DNA from: Lachnospiraceae bacterium UBA3820 | GTDB taxonomy: Bacteria > Bacillota > Clostridia > Lachnospirales > Lachnospiraceae | DNA: 19,851 bases | Direction: 5' to 3' | NCBI GenBank assembly: GCA_002369325.1 | Contig: DFDU01000088.1 | Coordinates: forward strand, 1 to 19,851 | In this document: positions 9,353 through 16,420 of the stretch, in pieces | Position numbering within the stretch: the first letter of the stretch is position 1 | Layout: each line of letters starts with the position of its first letter | Made by a program: the position numbers and the translations under genes | Notes under the pieces: generated by a model | Seen by the model: the letters and a program-made list of their open reading frames with translations, nothing else | The model's database searches: none | Told to the model about the DNA's origin: nothing

Positions 9353-10553
9353 AATAAAATTAAAAAAACTTGTCATAATATTAATATGTATTCTTTCGCT
9401 ATTTTCGCTTTTATCTGTTTTTATTAATATTTACGAATTTAAGTTGTACAATAGAAACTATAATGATAAAATTTCAGGAATTGTCAGCCTTGTAAATGAA
9501 AAATATCCGGATGTTTCTGATAAAGAAATAATAGAAATCCTTGAGAAAGAAAAAACGGATGATGCATTTTTGAAGAAATACGGAATAGATATTGAAGATG
9601 ATTCTGCGGTTTTGGTTAACGAAAAGGTATACAGAACCTTTATTGTCATCAATGTTATTTCGGTTATTGTTTTGGGTACTCTGATGTTATCGGCATTTCT
9701 TTTTTTTAACGGAAAGAAAGATAAAGAGATTGCTAAGATAACGGGATACATAGAAGAACTAAATAAAAAGAATTATACACTTCATATAAATGATATCTCA
9801 GAGGATGAGCTTTCCATATTAAAAAATGAAATATATAAGACGACGGTTATGCTTAAGGAAAGTGCAGATAATTCGTTAAGGGACAAAAAAAATTTAAAAA
9901 AATCACTCGAAGATATATCGCATCAGCTTAAAACCCCGATTACGTCAATACTTGTTATACTTGATAATCTTATAGAAGAGCCGGATATGGATGCCGAACA
10001 AAGGGCTGACTTTATACGGGATATAAAGCGTGAAATGTCAAATATTAATTTTCTTATACAATCCTTGCTAAAGCTTTCAAAGTTCGATGCGAATACAATA
10101 TCATTTATAAAAGAAGAGATATATCTTAAGAATATTGTTGACAAGGCTGTGAAAAACGTATCGGCGCTTTGCGATTTAAGAAACATAAAGCTTAATATAA
10201 ACGGAAATGAGAAAGCTAAAATCACCTGTGATTTAAGATGGCAGGCGGAGGCTCTTTCAAATATAATAAAGAATTGTACGGAACATTCGAAAGAGGGCGG
10301 AAGTATTGATATATATTATGAAGAAAGTAATGTTTATTCATATATTTCCGTAAAGGATTACGGAGACGGAATTTCAAAAGAAGATATTCCACACATTTTT
10401 GAAAGATTTTATAAAGGGCAAAATGCTTCTAAGGACAGTGTCGGTATAGGACTTGCATTAGCAAAAACAATTATAGAGGAAGAAAACGGAAATATATTTG
10501 TAACCTCTGATGAAACGGGAACTTTGTTTGAAATAAAATATTTCAAAATCTAA
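9342..10553 (+). CDS. Membrane sensor histidine kinase, partner of the upstream regulator
   Basis: A 403-residue kinase. Helix 1 spans about 10-30 and helix 2 about 98-122, enclosing a roughly 65-residue external domain rich in Asp, Glu and Lys. A short juxtamembrane linker leads to the dimerisation domain with phospho-acceptor H194 in DISHQLKTPITS. The catalytic domain follows, with N311 (NIIKNCTEHSKEGG), DYGDGI and GIGLALA. All key residues are intact. The external loop is longer than in Bce-type intramembrane-sensing kinases, which have almost none, so it may sense a ligand or the permease's external domain. ATG 9342 overlaps the regulator's end (frame +1), the preferred start; GTG 9321 is in frame but gives an odd WDIGLIM leader. 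No convincing terminator follows. Confidence 0.92.
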   Translation: MKNKIKLKKLVIILICILSLFSLLSVFINIYEFKLYNRNYNDKISGIVSLVNEKYPDVSDKEIIEILEKEKTDDAFLKKYGIDIEDDSAVLVNEKVYRTFIVINVISVIVLGTLMLSAFLFFNGKKDKEIAKITGYIEELNKKNYTLHINDISEDELSILKNEIYKTTVMLKESADNSLRDKKNLKKSLEDISHQLKTPITSILVILDNLIEEPDMDAEQRADFIRDIKREMSNINFLIQSLLKLSKFDANTISFIKEEIYLKNIVDKAVKNVSALCDLRNIKLNINGNEKAKITCDLRWQAEALSNIIKNCTEHSKEGGSIDIYYEESNVYSYISVKDYGDGISKEDIPHIFERFYKGQNASKDSVGIGLALAKTIIEEENGNIFVTSDETGTLFEIKYFKI

Positions 10554-10580
10554 TATTTATTTAATTCGATTTTATTTTTG

Positions 10581-10608
10581 TTGAAAAATAAAAAATCTTT
10601 GCTATAAT
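10581..10608 (+). promoter_or_regulatory. Extended -10 promoter of the LTA-synthase-like gene
   Basis: TTGAAA (10581-10586), a 16-bp spacer and TATAAT (10603-10608) preceded by TGC, making an extended -10 element. It sits 52 bp before the start codon at 10660. Confidence 0.78.
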
Positions 10609-10659
10609 ATATTGAATAATTAACAAGTTGATAAAGATTTATGTTTATGGTGTGGGAGC

Positions 10660-12843
10660 ATGAGTAAAAAAAATAAAAAAACAAATGAAAAGCCTGTTGA
10701 AAAGAGCATCAAAAAGGTAATTGATATTGATGACGACGATATTTTGGATAAAGCTGATGAATCGGATGACAGCATAAAGCCGGATGAAAAAAAGGCTAAG
10801 GATTCCAAATCAGATAAGAAGGAAGAAACTCCAAAAGATGAGTCGGGCTTAAGTAAAACCAAGAGAAAAAAAATAGCAAAAAAAATCAAGAAGGCGGTTA
10901 AATATTCAATTCATACATGGATATTTAGGTGTTTTTTGTGCGCCCTAGGAATAGAGCTTATTCTCGAAATGTTCGGAAGACGTTCCATTCTCGGAGGTTT
11001 TGCGTTCTTATTTAATTCACCTATTGTATTTTTATATAATGTTTCGATTATTTTCTTTACACTATTATTTGCATTATTTATCAGAAAAAGAGTATTTGGA
11101 ATAGCATTAATCAGTATAGTGTGGCTTGTGTGCGGTTTGATCAATTTTATTGTTTTGGGCTTCAGAGTAACGCCGTTTGCTGCTGTTGACTTTCTTATGG
11201 TTAAGGATACTTTTAGTATGATAGATGTTTATTATACTAAATTTCAGCAGGTTTTAATTGTATTCGGATTATTACTGCTTGTGGTCGGAATAGTCTTTTT
11301 GTTCAAAAAAACACCGAAATATGAGGGGCAGATGAATGTTAAGCTTACAATGCTTGCATGTGTTATTGTATGGTGCGTAATTTGGGGATTTACCAATTTT
11401 GGAGTTAAGCATAATATAATTTCGGACGATTTTGCCAACCTTGGTATGGCTTATCAGGAATATGGATTTGCATATTGCTTTACAAACAGTATTATTGACA
11501 ATGGTATAAGTAAACCGGATGATTACGGGAAAGATGCCATACTTGAGATTAAAGCAGAGCTTGATAATATGGAAGAGCCGAAAGGTAAAATGAAAACGCC
11601 GAATATAATAATTATTCAGCTGGAATCATTTTTTGATCCTAACGGACTAAAGGGTCTTACCATGAGTGAGAACCCGGTTCCTAATTTTGATAAATTCAAG
11701 GATGATTATCCGTCTGGATACCTTACGGTTCCTGCACTTGGAGCAGGTACTGCAAATTCCGAATTTGAAGTTTTGACAGGTATTAAATCCACATATTTCG
11801 GAGCAGGAGAATATCCATATAAAACAACCGTGAATGATACACCTGTTGTATCGCTTTGCAGTGTTCTTTCGGATCAGGGCTATGCAACACATGCTATTCA
11901 TAATAATAAGGGTTCATTTTATGACAGAGATGATGTTTATAATTCAATGGGATTTGATGATTTTACTTCCATTGAGTATATGTATAATCTTGAATATACA
12001 TCCACGGGATGGGCAAAGGATTATACCCTCACAGATGATATATTAAAGTGCCTTGATTCTACGGAAGGTCAGGACTTTGTATTTACGATAAGCGTTCAGG
12101 GACATGGTCGTTATCCTTCGGATAAGGACACTTGTGAGGACCATATCCAGGTTGAATACACTTTTGAGGAGGCTATGGAAGAGCCGTTCCATTACTATGT
12201 AAATCAGATTTACGAAATGGATGAGATGCTGGGTCAGCTCAAGGAAAAACTGGATGAAAGAGGAGAAGATTACATTCTTGTTCTCTACGGAGATCATCTT
12301 CCGTCACTTAATATTTCACAGCATCAGCTTACAGACAGCACATTGTTCCAGACGGAATATGTTTTTGTAAACAATATGAAGTTAAAGCTTGAGGATGAAG
12401 ATATAGCCTCAAATGAGATGGCTTACAAGCTTCTAAAGGAACTCAATATTCCGGCGGGCTATACTCAAAAGGCACATGGTTTATATGAGGGTGATGAGCT
12501 TGATGATAAGCTTGAGATGCTTGCATATGATGAACTTTTTGGTGAAAATTACCTTTATGACGGACATACTCCTGTACCTGAAAGACATATAAGAAGAGGA
12601 ATCACACCGATAGTTCTTAATGAGGTTGCTGATAACGGCTCATCAATATCTGTTAAGGGAGAAAATTTTAACACATATTCGGTAGTGTTTGTAAATGATA
12701 AAAAAGTAGATACCGATTATATAAGTGAAAATGAACTTTTGATAGACTCAAAAAAGGTTTCATCGGGAGATGAAATAGTTGTAAAGCAGGTTGATATGGC
12801 ACACCATCAGCTTAGTGAAACCAATATGATTGTTTACAATTAA
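10660..12843 (+). CDS. LTA-synthase-like sulfatase-fold phosphoglycerol transferase with a charged N-terminal extension and a TIG-like C-terminal domain
   Basis: 727 residues. The first 80 or so are cytoplasmic, low-complexity Lys/Asp/Glu. Five helices follow (about 86-106, 110-147, 148-170, 195-217 and 224-245), the LtaS/MdoB plan. The extracellular sulfatase-fold domain keeps the expected site: metal-ligand E322 (IIQLESFFD), catalytic T364 (GAGTANSEFEVLTG), H482 (QGHGRYP) and D545/H546 (YGDHLPSLN). Members transfer glycerol-phosphate or related groups onto glycolipid or surface glycan. Residues about 645-727 (RRGITPIVLNEV...FNTYSVVFVNDKKV...) look like a small IPT/TIG-type beta domain not present in classic LtaS. 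The only start available is ATG 10660, with GGGAG unusually close (1-bp gap). It is probably a single-gene transcript. Classic polyglycerol-phosphate LTA synthesis is plausible but not proven by sequence. Confidence 0.88.
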   Translation: MSKKNKKTNEKPVEKSIKKVIDIDDDDILDKADESDDSIKPDEKKAKDSKSDKKEETPKDESGLSKTKRKKIAKKIKKAVKYSIHTWIFRCFLCALGIELILEMFGRRSILGGFAFLFNSPIVFLYNVSIIFFTLLFALFIRKRVFGIALISIVWLVCGLINFIVLGFRVTPFAAVDFLMVKDTFSMIDVYYTKFQQVLIVFGLLLLVVGIVFLFKKTPKYEGQMNVKLTMLACVIVWCVIWGFTNFGVKHNIISDDFANLGMAYQEYGFAYCFTNSIIDNGISKPDDYGKDAILEIKAELDNMEEPKGKMKTPNIIIIQLESFFDPNGLKGLTMSENPVPNFDKFKDDYPSGYLTVPALGAGTANSEFEVLTGIKSTYFGAGEYPYKTTVNDTPVVSLCSVLSDQGYATHAIHNNKGSFYDRDDVYNSMGFDDFTSIEYMYNLEYTSTGWAKDYTLTDDILKCLDSTEGQDFVFTISVQGHGRYPSDKDTCEDHIQVEYTFEEAMEEPFHYYVNQIYEMDEMLGQLKEKLDERGEDYILVLYGDHLPSLNISQHQLTDSTLFQTEYVFVNNMKLKLEDEDIASNEMAYKLLKELNIPAGYTQKAHGLYEGDELDDKLEMLAYDELFGENYLYDGHTPVPERHIRRGITPIVLNEVADNGSSISVKGENFNTYSVVFVNDKKVDTDYISENELLIDSKKVSSGDEIVVKQVDMAHHQLSETNMIVYN

Positions 12844-12892
12844 ATAGAAAAAAGGACTGTGTATATTTAATTTTTCGTTTTTACAGTTTTTT

Positions 12893-12901
12893 TGATATAA
12901 T
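12893..12901 (+). promoter_or_regulatory. Possible distal extended -10 upstream of the CheX gene
   Basis: TGA followed by TATAAT (12896-12901) forms an extended -10. No clear -35 is seen in the T-rich stretch before it. It would give a leader of about 110 bases for the gene at 13015. Confidence 0.45.
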
Positions 12902-12924
12902 ACGTATTTTAAAGTAAATAATGT

Positions 12925-12953
12925 TTGAATGAAAACAATATTTATGATATAAT
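12925..12953 (+). promoter_or_regulatory. Promoter of the CheX gene
   Basis: TTGAAT (12925-12930), a 17-bp spacer and TATAAT (12948-12953) preceded by TGA (extended -10), about 60 bp before the start codon at 13015. Confidence 0.75.
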
Positions 12954-13014
12954 GACAAAACAGTCAGTCCAATATTTGTTTTGATTGTAATGTGTGTCTT
13001 TTAAGGAGAAAAGT

Positions 13015-13494
13015 ATGAAGCCGATTATTGACGTTAAATACATAAATCCATTTTTACAATCCAGTATGTCGATAGTTAAAAGTGTAGCGGCTCTTGATCT
13101 TGCGGTTGGAAAACCCGTAAAGGCTGAATTTATGATTAAAGAGCTTACCTATGCGATACAAGTCGGAGTGGTCGGAGAAATGAAAGGTCAGGTTGTCCTT
13201 GGTATAGAGGATTCAAAGGCGAAAGCAATCGCTTCCAAGATGATGTTTGGCATGCCGGTTGACACGCTTGATGAAATGGCTTCTTCGGCATTAAATGAGC
13301 TTAGTAATATGATTATGGGAAATACTGCAACAATTTTTTCAACACAGGGTATATTGATTGATATTACTCCGCCTATAGCAGTATACGGGCGGGATATACA
13401 GCTTATGTCGGATATCGAAGGAATTAAAGTTCCTCTATTGGTTGACGGAGAAGAATGGATTACATTATACGTTTGTGTATATTTGGATAAGTAA
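13015..13494 (+). CDS. cheX: CheX-type chemotaxis phosphatase (CheC/CheX fold), orphan gene
   Basis: A 159-residue cytoplasmic protein. It begins KPIIDVKYINPFLQSS, has a central beta hairpin (GEMKGQVVLGIE), and carries the helix ASSALNELSNMIMGNTATIF with E95 and N98, the E-x-x-N pair that CheC/CheX/FliY phosphatases use to dephosphorylate CheY-P. The closing IDITPPIAVYGRD and PLLVDGEEWITLYVCVYL match CheX ends. The start ATG 13015 has AAGGAG at 13003-13008 with a 6-bp gap; an in-frame GTG at 12994 lies before the ribosome site and is less likely. No other chemotaxis gene is in the window: it stands alone between an envelope enzyme and guaB, with its own promoter and terminator. It could act on a distant CheY or on another receiver protein. 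Confidence 0.87.
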   Translation: MKPIIDVKYINPFLQSSMSIVKSVAALDLAVGKPVKAEFMIKELTYAIQVGVVGEMKGQVVLGIEDSKAKAIASKMMFGMPVDTLDEMASSALNELSNMIMGNTATIFSTQGILIDITPPIAVYGRDIQLMSDIEGIKVPLLVDGEEWITLYVCVYLDK

Positions 13495-13501
13495 GCAAAG
13501 T

Positions 13502-13527
13502 ACCTGTTTTATATAAACAGGTTTTTT
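13502..13527 (+). terminator. Intrinsic terminator of the CheX gene
   Basis: ACCTGTTT (13502-13509), loop TATAT, AAACAGGT (13515-13522): a perfect 8-bp stem running into six T (13522-13527), seven bases after the stop codon. Confidence 0.88.
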
Positions 13528-13543
13528 GTTAATATTTTTTAAC
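13528..13543. other. Small AT-rich inverted repeat in front of guaB
   Basis: GTTAA (13528-13532) and TTAAC (13539-13543) around a 6-bp AT centre lie between the CheX terminator and guaB. No clear sigma-A promoter was found in the 54 bp before the guaB start, so this could be part of a promoter or operator, or chance in AT-rich DNA. Confidence 0.2.
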
Positions 13544-13581
13544 ATATCAGATGGATAAGTAGAGAAAGAAAGGAAAACAAC

Positions 13582-15039
13582 ATGGGAAAGATTATTGGTG
13601 AAGGAATAACTTTTGATGATGTGCTTTTAGTTCCGCAATTTTCAAGTGTAATTCCAAATGATGTCAATCTTGCAACAAATCTTACAAAAAAAATCAGACT
13701 TAACATTCCTCTTATGAGTGCGGGGATGGATACCGTTACAGAGCACAGGATGGCTATTGCCATGGCTAGACAGGGCGGTATAGGTGTAATTCATAAAAAT
13801 ATGTCTATTCAGCAGCAGGCAGAAGAGGTTGATAAGGTAAAACGTTCTGAGTTCGGTGTTATATCGGATCCGTTTTCTCTTTCGCCTGAACATACTCTTG
13901 CCGATGCGGACAAGCTTATGGCTAAATTCCGCATTTCAGGTGTACCTATTACCGAAAATGGTAAGCTTGTAGGTATTATTACAAACAGAGATTTAAAATT
14001 CGAAACAGATTATAACAAGAAGATTAAGGAATCAATGACTTCCGAGAATCTTATTACCGCAAAAGAGGGTATTACTCTTGAGGAAGCAAAAGATATTCTT
14101 GGAAGAGCCAGAAAGGAAAAACTTCCTATAGTTGATGATAACTTTAATCTTAAGGGTCTTATAACTATTAAAGATATTGAGAAGCAGATTAAATATCCTA
14201 ATGCTGCAAAGGATTCACAGGGCAGACTTCGTTGTGCGGCAGCAGTAGGTGTTACTCCGGATATAACAGACAGAGTTGATGAGCTTGTAAAGGCGAAAGT
14301 TGATGCTATCGTTATCGATACTGCTCATGGACATTCGGAAAATGTGCTTAAGACATTTAAGATGATTAAAGAAAAATATCCTGATCTTGATGTTATAGCA
14401 GGAAATGTAGCTACCAAGAGCGGAACTAAGGCTATGATAGATATGGGTGTAGATGCTGTTAAGATAGGTATCGGACCTGGTTCTATATGTACAACAAGAA
14501 TCGTTGCAGGTATCGGTGTTCCACAGATTACTGCAGTTATGGAAGCATATGATGCAGCAAGAGAAGCCGGAATTCCGGTTATCGCAGACGGTGGTATCAA
14601 GTATTCAGGTGATATTACAAAGGCTCTTGCAGCAGGTGCAAATGTTTGTATGATGGGAAGCTTATTCGCAGGTACAGATGAAGCACCGGGTGAATTTGAG
14701 ATTTATCAGGGTAGAAAATATAAGGTTTACAGGGGTATGGGTTCTATAGCTGCTATGGAAAACGGCAGCAAGGACAGATATTTCCAGGCAAATGCAAAGA
14801 AACTTGTTCCTGAAGGTGTTGAAGGAAGAGTTGCATATAAGGGTTCTATCGAAGATACTGTATTCCAGCTTTTAGGTGGTTTAAGGGCAGGTATGGGTTA
14901 TTGCGGAGCTGCAACAATCGAAGAACTTCATGAAAAGGCTGAGTTCGTAAAAATTTCGGCTGCATCACTTAGAGAGAGTCATCCGCATGACATTCAGATT
15001 ACTAAGGAAGCACCTAATTACAGTGCTGTGACTATATAA
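13582..15039 (+). CDS. guaB: Inosine-5'-monophosphate dehydrogenase
   Basis: A 485-residue cytoplasmic enzyme that oxidises IMP to XMP with NAD+, the committed step to GMP. It has the usual order: (beta/alpha)8 barrel start (ITFDDVLLVPQFS, MSAGMDTVTEHRMAIAMARQGGIGVIHKNM), two inserted CBS domains (about 93-205), NAD-site region DTAHGHS, active-site loop GIGPGSICTTR with catalytic Cys303, phosphate-binding IADGGIKYSGD and GSLFAGTDEAPGE, and the mobile flap YRGMGSIAAM...RYFQ. The length is normal and nothing is missing. An AAGGA ribosome site lies 8 bp before the ATG. The stop codon overlaps the conserved left end of palindrome copy 1, so that element forms the 3' end of this transcript and supplies its terminator. 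No purine riboswitch was recognised upstream. Confidence 0.98.
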   Translation: MGKIIGEGITFDDVLLVPQFSSVIPNDVNLATNLTKKIRLNIPLMSAGMDTVTEHRMAIAMARQGGIGVIHKNMSIQQQAEEVDKVKRSEFGVISDPFSLSPEHTLADADKLMAKFRISGVPITENGKLVGIITNRDLKFETDYNKKIKESMTSENLITAKEGITLEEAKDILGRARKEKLPIVDDNFNLKGLITIKDIEKQIKYPNAAKDSQGRLRCAAAVGVTPDITDRVDELVKAKVDAIVIDTAHGHSENVLKTFKMIKEKYPDLDVIAGNVATKSGTKAMIDMGVDAVKIGIGPGSICTTRIVAGIGVPQITAVMEAYDAAREAGIPVIADGGIKYSGDITKALAAGANVCMMGSLFAGTDEAPGEFEIYQGRKYKVYRGMGSIAAMENGSKDRYFQANAKKLVPEGVEGRVAYKGSIEDTVFQLLGGLRAGMGYCGAATIEELHEKAEFVKISAASLRESHPHDIQITKEAPNYSAVTI

Positions 15040-15320
15040 GAGGTCGGTCAGACAGAATTGGGCTACAGATAACCCGTGCATATACAGGTGAGAAGATAAG
15101 GTCACAAAGGACACGTTCTCACTCGGTTAAAAACGCAGGAGTACTAATAAGCTAATTCAAAAAATAAGAGAAACATTTTTGCATGAACGCAAATGTTTCT
15201 CTTTTTTTTCATTACCTTAAAGTGCTCGCGTTTTTAAACGGTCCGTTTGTTGACCTTACATCCCACCTGTACACGCCCGAGTTGTCTGCAGCCCATCTGT
15301 CTGACCGACATGCTGCGCAT
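15036..15320 (+). repeat. Giant imperfect palindrome, copy 1 (candidate structured RNA or palindromic mobile element)
   Basis: Begins with TATAAGAGGTCGGTCAGAC (15035-15053, overlapping the guaB stop) and ends with GTCTGACCGAC plus an ATGC-TGC-GCAT hairpin (15310-15320). The arms pair over about 100 nt each: 15043-15054 with 15298-15309 (12 bp), GGGCT 15060-15064 with 15290-15294, TACAGGTG 15083-15090 with 15264-15271, AAGGTCA 15098-15104 with 15251-15257, CAAAGGAC with GTCCGTTTG (one bulge), TTAAAAACGC 15127-15136 with 15228-15237, and GAGTACT 15139-15145 with 15221-15227 (one G-T). The mismatches between blocks are mostly A-C or G-T. A terminator hairpin sits in the centre. The block AGGACACGTTCTCACTCGGT (15108-15127) is 17/20 identical in copy 2, differing only by transitions. 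No open reading frame is supported. Confidence 0.8.
15167..15209 (+). terminator. Terminator hairpin at the centre of palindrome copy 1 (terminates guaB)
   Basis: Arms 15167-15182 and 15189-15202 (AGAGAAACATTT..GC with GCAAATGTTTCTCT), loop ATGAAC, then an eight-T run to 15209; an A-run precedes it, so it may work both ways. Practically the same hairpin, one base different in the loop, recurs at 17421-17456. Confidence 0.88.
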
Positions 15321-15380
15321 ATGTGACCGGGATGCTCACCATGAAATAAGAAGAATCCTCGATTGTGTTTTTAATATATA

Positions 15381-15409
15381 TTGATATAGTTTTTATTTTG
15401 ATATATAAT
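15381..15409 (+). promoter_or_regulatory. Promoter of the small membrane-protein gene at 15569
   Basis: TTGATA (15381-15386), a 17-bp spacer and TATAAT (15404-15409). Transcription from here would make a leader of about 150 bases before the start codon at 15569. Apart from a GCAGCTGC palindrome near 15433 and the inverted repeat at 15526-15542, I see nothing recognisable in that leader. Confidence 0.78.
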
Positions 15410-15525
15410 GAATAAAACAATTATAAGAGAAGGCAGCTGCTGTTGTGAATTTGTGAAAGATTTTAGTCTGAAGCTGAATTAAAACAAAGATTTTATAAGA
15501 AAGTTGAACGGTATTGGATTAAATG

Positions 15526-15542
15526 AGTGTCAACTTGACACT
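15526..15542. promoter_or_regulatory. Perfect inverted repeat AGTGTCAACTTGACACT just before the small membrane-protein gene
   Basis: Two 8-bp arms around one C. As DNA it has the form of a dimeric repressor operator; as RNA it would make a 7-bp hairpin with a 3-base loop. It lies 26 bp before the ATG at 15569 and about 120 bp after the promoter start point, so it could limit translation or be an operator for a second promoter. Confidence 0.5.
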
Positions 15543-15568
15543 ACCGAAACATGAAAGAGATTATTTTT

Positions 15569-15967
15569 ATGAAAAAAATTATAGAAAATAAAAATATAAT
15601 AATTTTAATTATGGCCTTTGTGGTTGTATGGACTGCATGCGGTATGTCGATTGATGATTATGATACTCTCGGAAAATCATCATCTGGAAGCAGTGTCTCA
15701 TATCAGGTTGCAGAAATATCTAATCATTTTCAGAGTGTTAAACAGGAAAACAATAATGTTGTTATAACAATAATCAAAAATATAAGTTTATCAATGCATA
15801 AATCAAAAGTTAACGGATGCTTTGTTGCCTTTGGTTTATTACTTTTATTGACATTATTCAGGTTATTTCAATTAGCCTGTAAACTATCTTACATTTGTAT
15901 TTATCAATACAGGGCATATGTCATTGCCTATATTCACGATTTGGATGGTAGGAAACGTCTTTCATAA
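15569..15967 (+). CDS. Small membrane protein of unknown function (132 residues)
   Basis: Not recognised. It has a Lys-rich start, a hydrophobic segment (IIILIMAFVVVWTACG, about 10-26) that could be a signal anchor, a polar stretch rich in Ser, Asn and Gln (about 30-80), a second membrane helix (GCFVAFGLLLLLTLFRLFQLACKL, about 84-107) and a basic, Tyr-rich tail ending DGRKRLS. The Cys in WTACG does not sit in a proper lipobox. I prefer ATG 15569 because GAGA lies upstream at 15557-15560; ATG 15551 would add six residues and is equally open. It has its own promoter at 15381 and a terminator at 15967-16033, so it is probably monocistronic. It lies in the accessory stretch between the two palindrome copies. 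Confidence 0.6.
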   Translation: MKKIIENKNIIILIMAFVVVWTACGMSIDDYDTLGKSSSGSSVSYQVAEISNHFQSVKQENNNVVITIIKNISLSMHKSKVNGCFVAFGLLLLLTLFRLFQLACKLSYICIYQYRAYVIAYIHDLDGRKRLS

Positions 15968-16033
15968 GCTGATGAAAGAGTGTTGAAAACTAAATAATAA
16001 TGACGAAGCTGGCGATTTTCATCAGCTCTTTTT
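15967..16033 (+). terminator. Terminator with a long loop after the small membrane-protein gene
   Basis: AGCTGATGAAA (15967-15977) pairs perfectly with TTTCATCAGCT (16017-16027), followed by C and five T (16029-16033). The loop is unusually long at 39 bases, but the 11-bp stem and T-run make a working terminator likely. The stem begins in the last base of the stop codon. Confidence 0.75.
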
Positions 16034-16077
16034 GACGTGTTTTTTATAATTAAACGTAAAAAGGGAGATTGTGTATC

Positions 16078-16224
16078 ATGAAAAAAATTTTGGTATATCT
16101 TGTTGTTATTTTAGGTGGAGGATTAAGTTTGGCTACGTGTTTATATATATTACTTTCATTGTTGATTATGATAATATATAAAATTTACAGAAAAATAAAG
16201 TATCATGCTTCTTTTTATGATTAA
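16078..16224 (+). CDS. Small hydrophobic protein, 48 residues
   Basis: The frame runs from ATG 16078 to TAA 16222-16224 with AGGGAG at 16062-16067 (10-bp gap, slightly long). The peptide is nearly all membrane sequence (KKILVYLVVILGGGLSLATC and LYILLSLLIMIIY, with GGG between), ending in a short basic and aromatic tail (KIYRKIKYHASFYD). It could be one long or two short helices. No family is recognised. It is followed after 18 bp by a second small gene and then by the antiporter gene, all in the same direction with no terminator between them, so the three may form one operon and the small proteins may be transporter accessory subunits (inference). Confidence 0.5.
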   Translation: MKKILVYLVVILGGGLSLATCLYILLSLLIMIIYKIYRKIKYHASFYD

Positions 16225-16242
16225 TTGAGTGAGGTGTAAAAA

Positions 16243-16398
16243 ATGAATTTTATGAATATTATGGTTATTATATTTTGTATTATAGCTGCGGGAGCGGGAT
16301 TTATAGGATATGTTTCCGATTATATGGGAAGCGGAAAAAACATTAAAGAGGATGAAGAAAAAAAGAATTTTGGCGATAAGAATAAGGTAAATAAATAG
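16243..16398 (+). CDS. Small single-helix membrane protein, 51 residues
   Basis: ATG 16243 to TAG 16396-16398, with GAGGTG at 16231-16236 and a 6-bp gap, a good ribosome site. One membrane helix (about 4-24, MNIMVIIFCIIAAGAGFIGYV) is followed by a charged cytoplasmic tail rich in Lys, Glu and Asp (GSGKNIKEDEEKKNFGDKNKVNK). No family recognised. It lies 22 bp before the antiporter start, which suggests translation with it. Confidence 0.55.
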   Translation: MNFMNIMVIIFCIIAAGAGFIGYVSDYMGSGKNIKEDEEKKNFGDKNKVNK

Positions 16399-16420
16399 TA
16401 TAAACGATTGTGAGGTTAAT

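Noticed and set aside
10545..10580. AAAATC...GATTTT as a terminator of the transporter operon
   Set aside because: Only about 6 AT-rich base pairs around a 17-base loop; too weak to call.
13495..13581. Purine or other riboswitch before guaB
   Set aside because: Only 54 bases separate the CheX terminator from the guaB start, and no aptamer-like fold was seen.
15523..15591. 22-codon frame overlapping the small membrane-protein start
   Set aside because: No ribosome site and no conserved feature; kept only as a remark on possible leader regulation.
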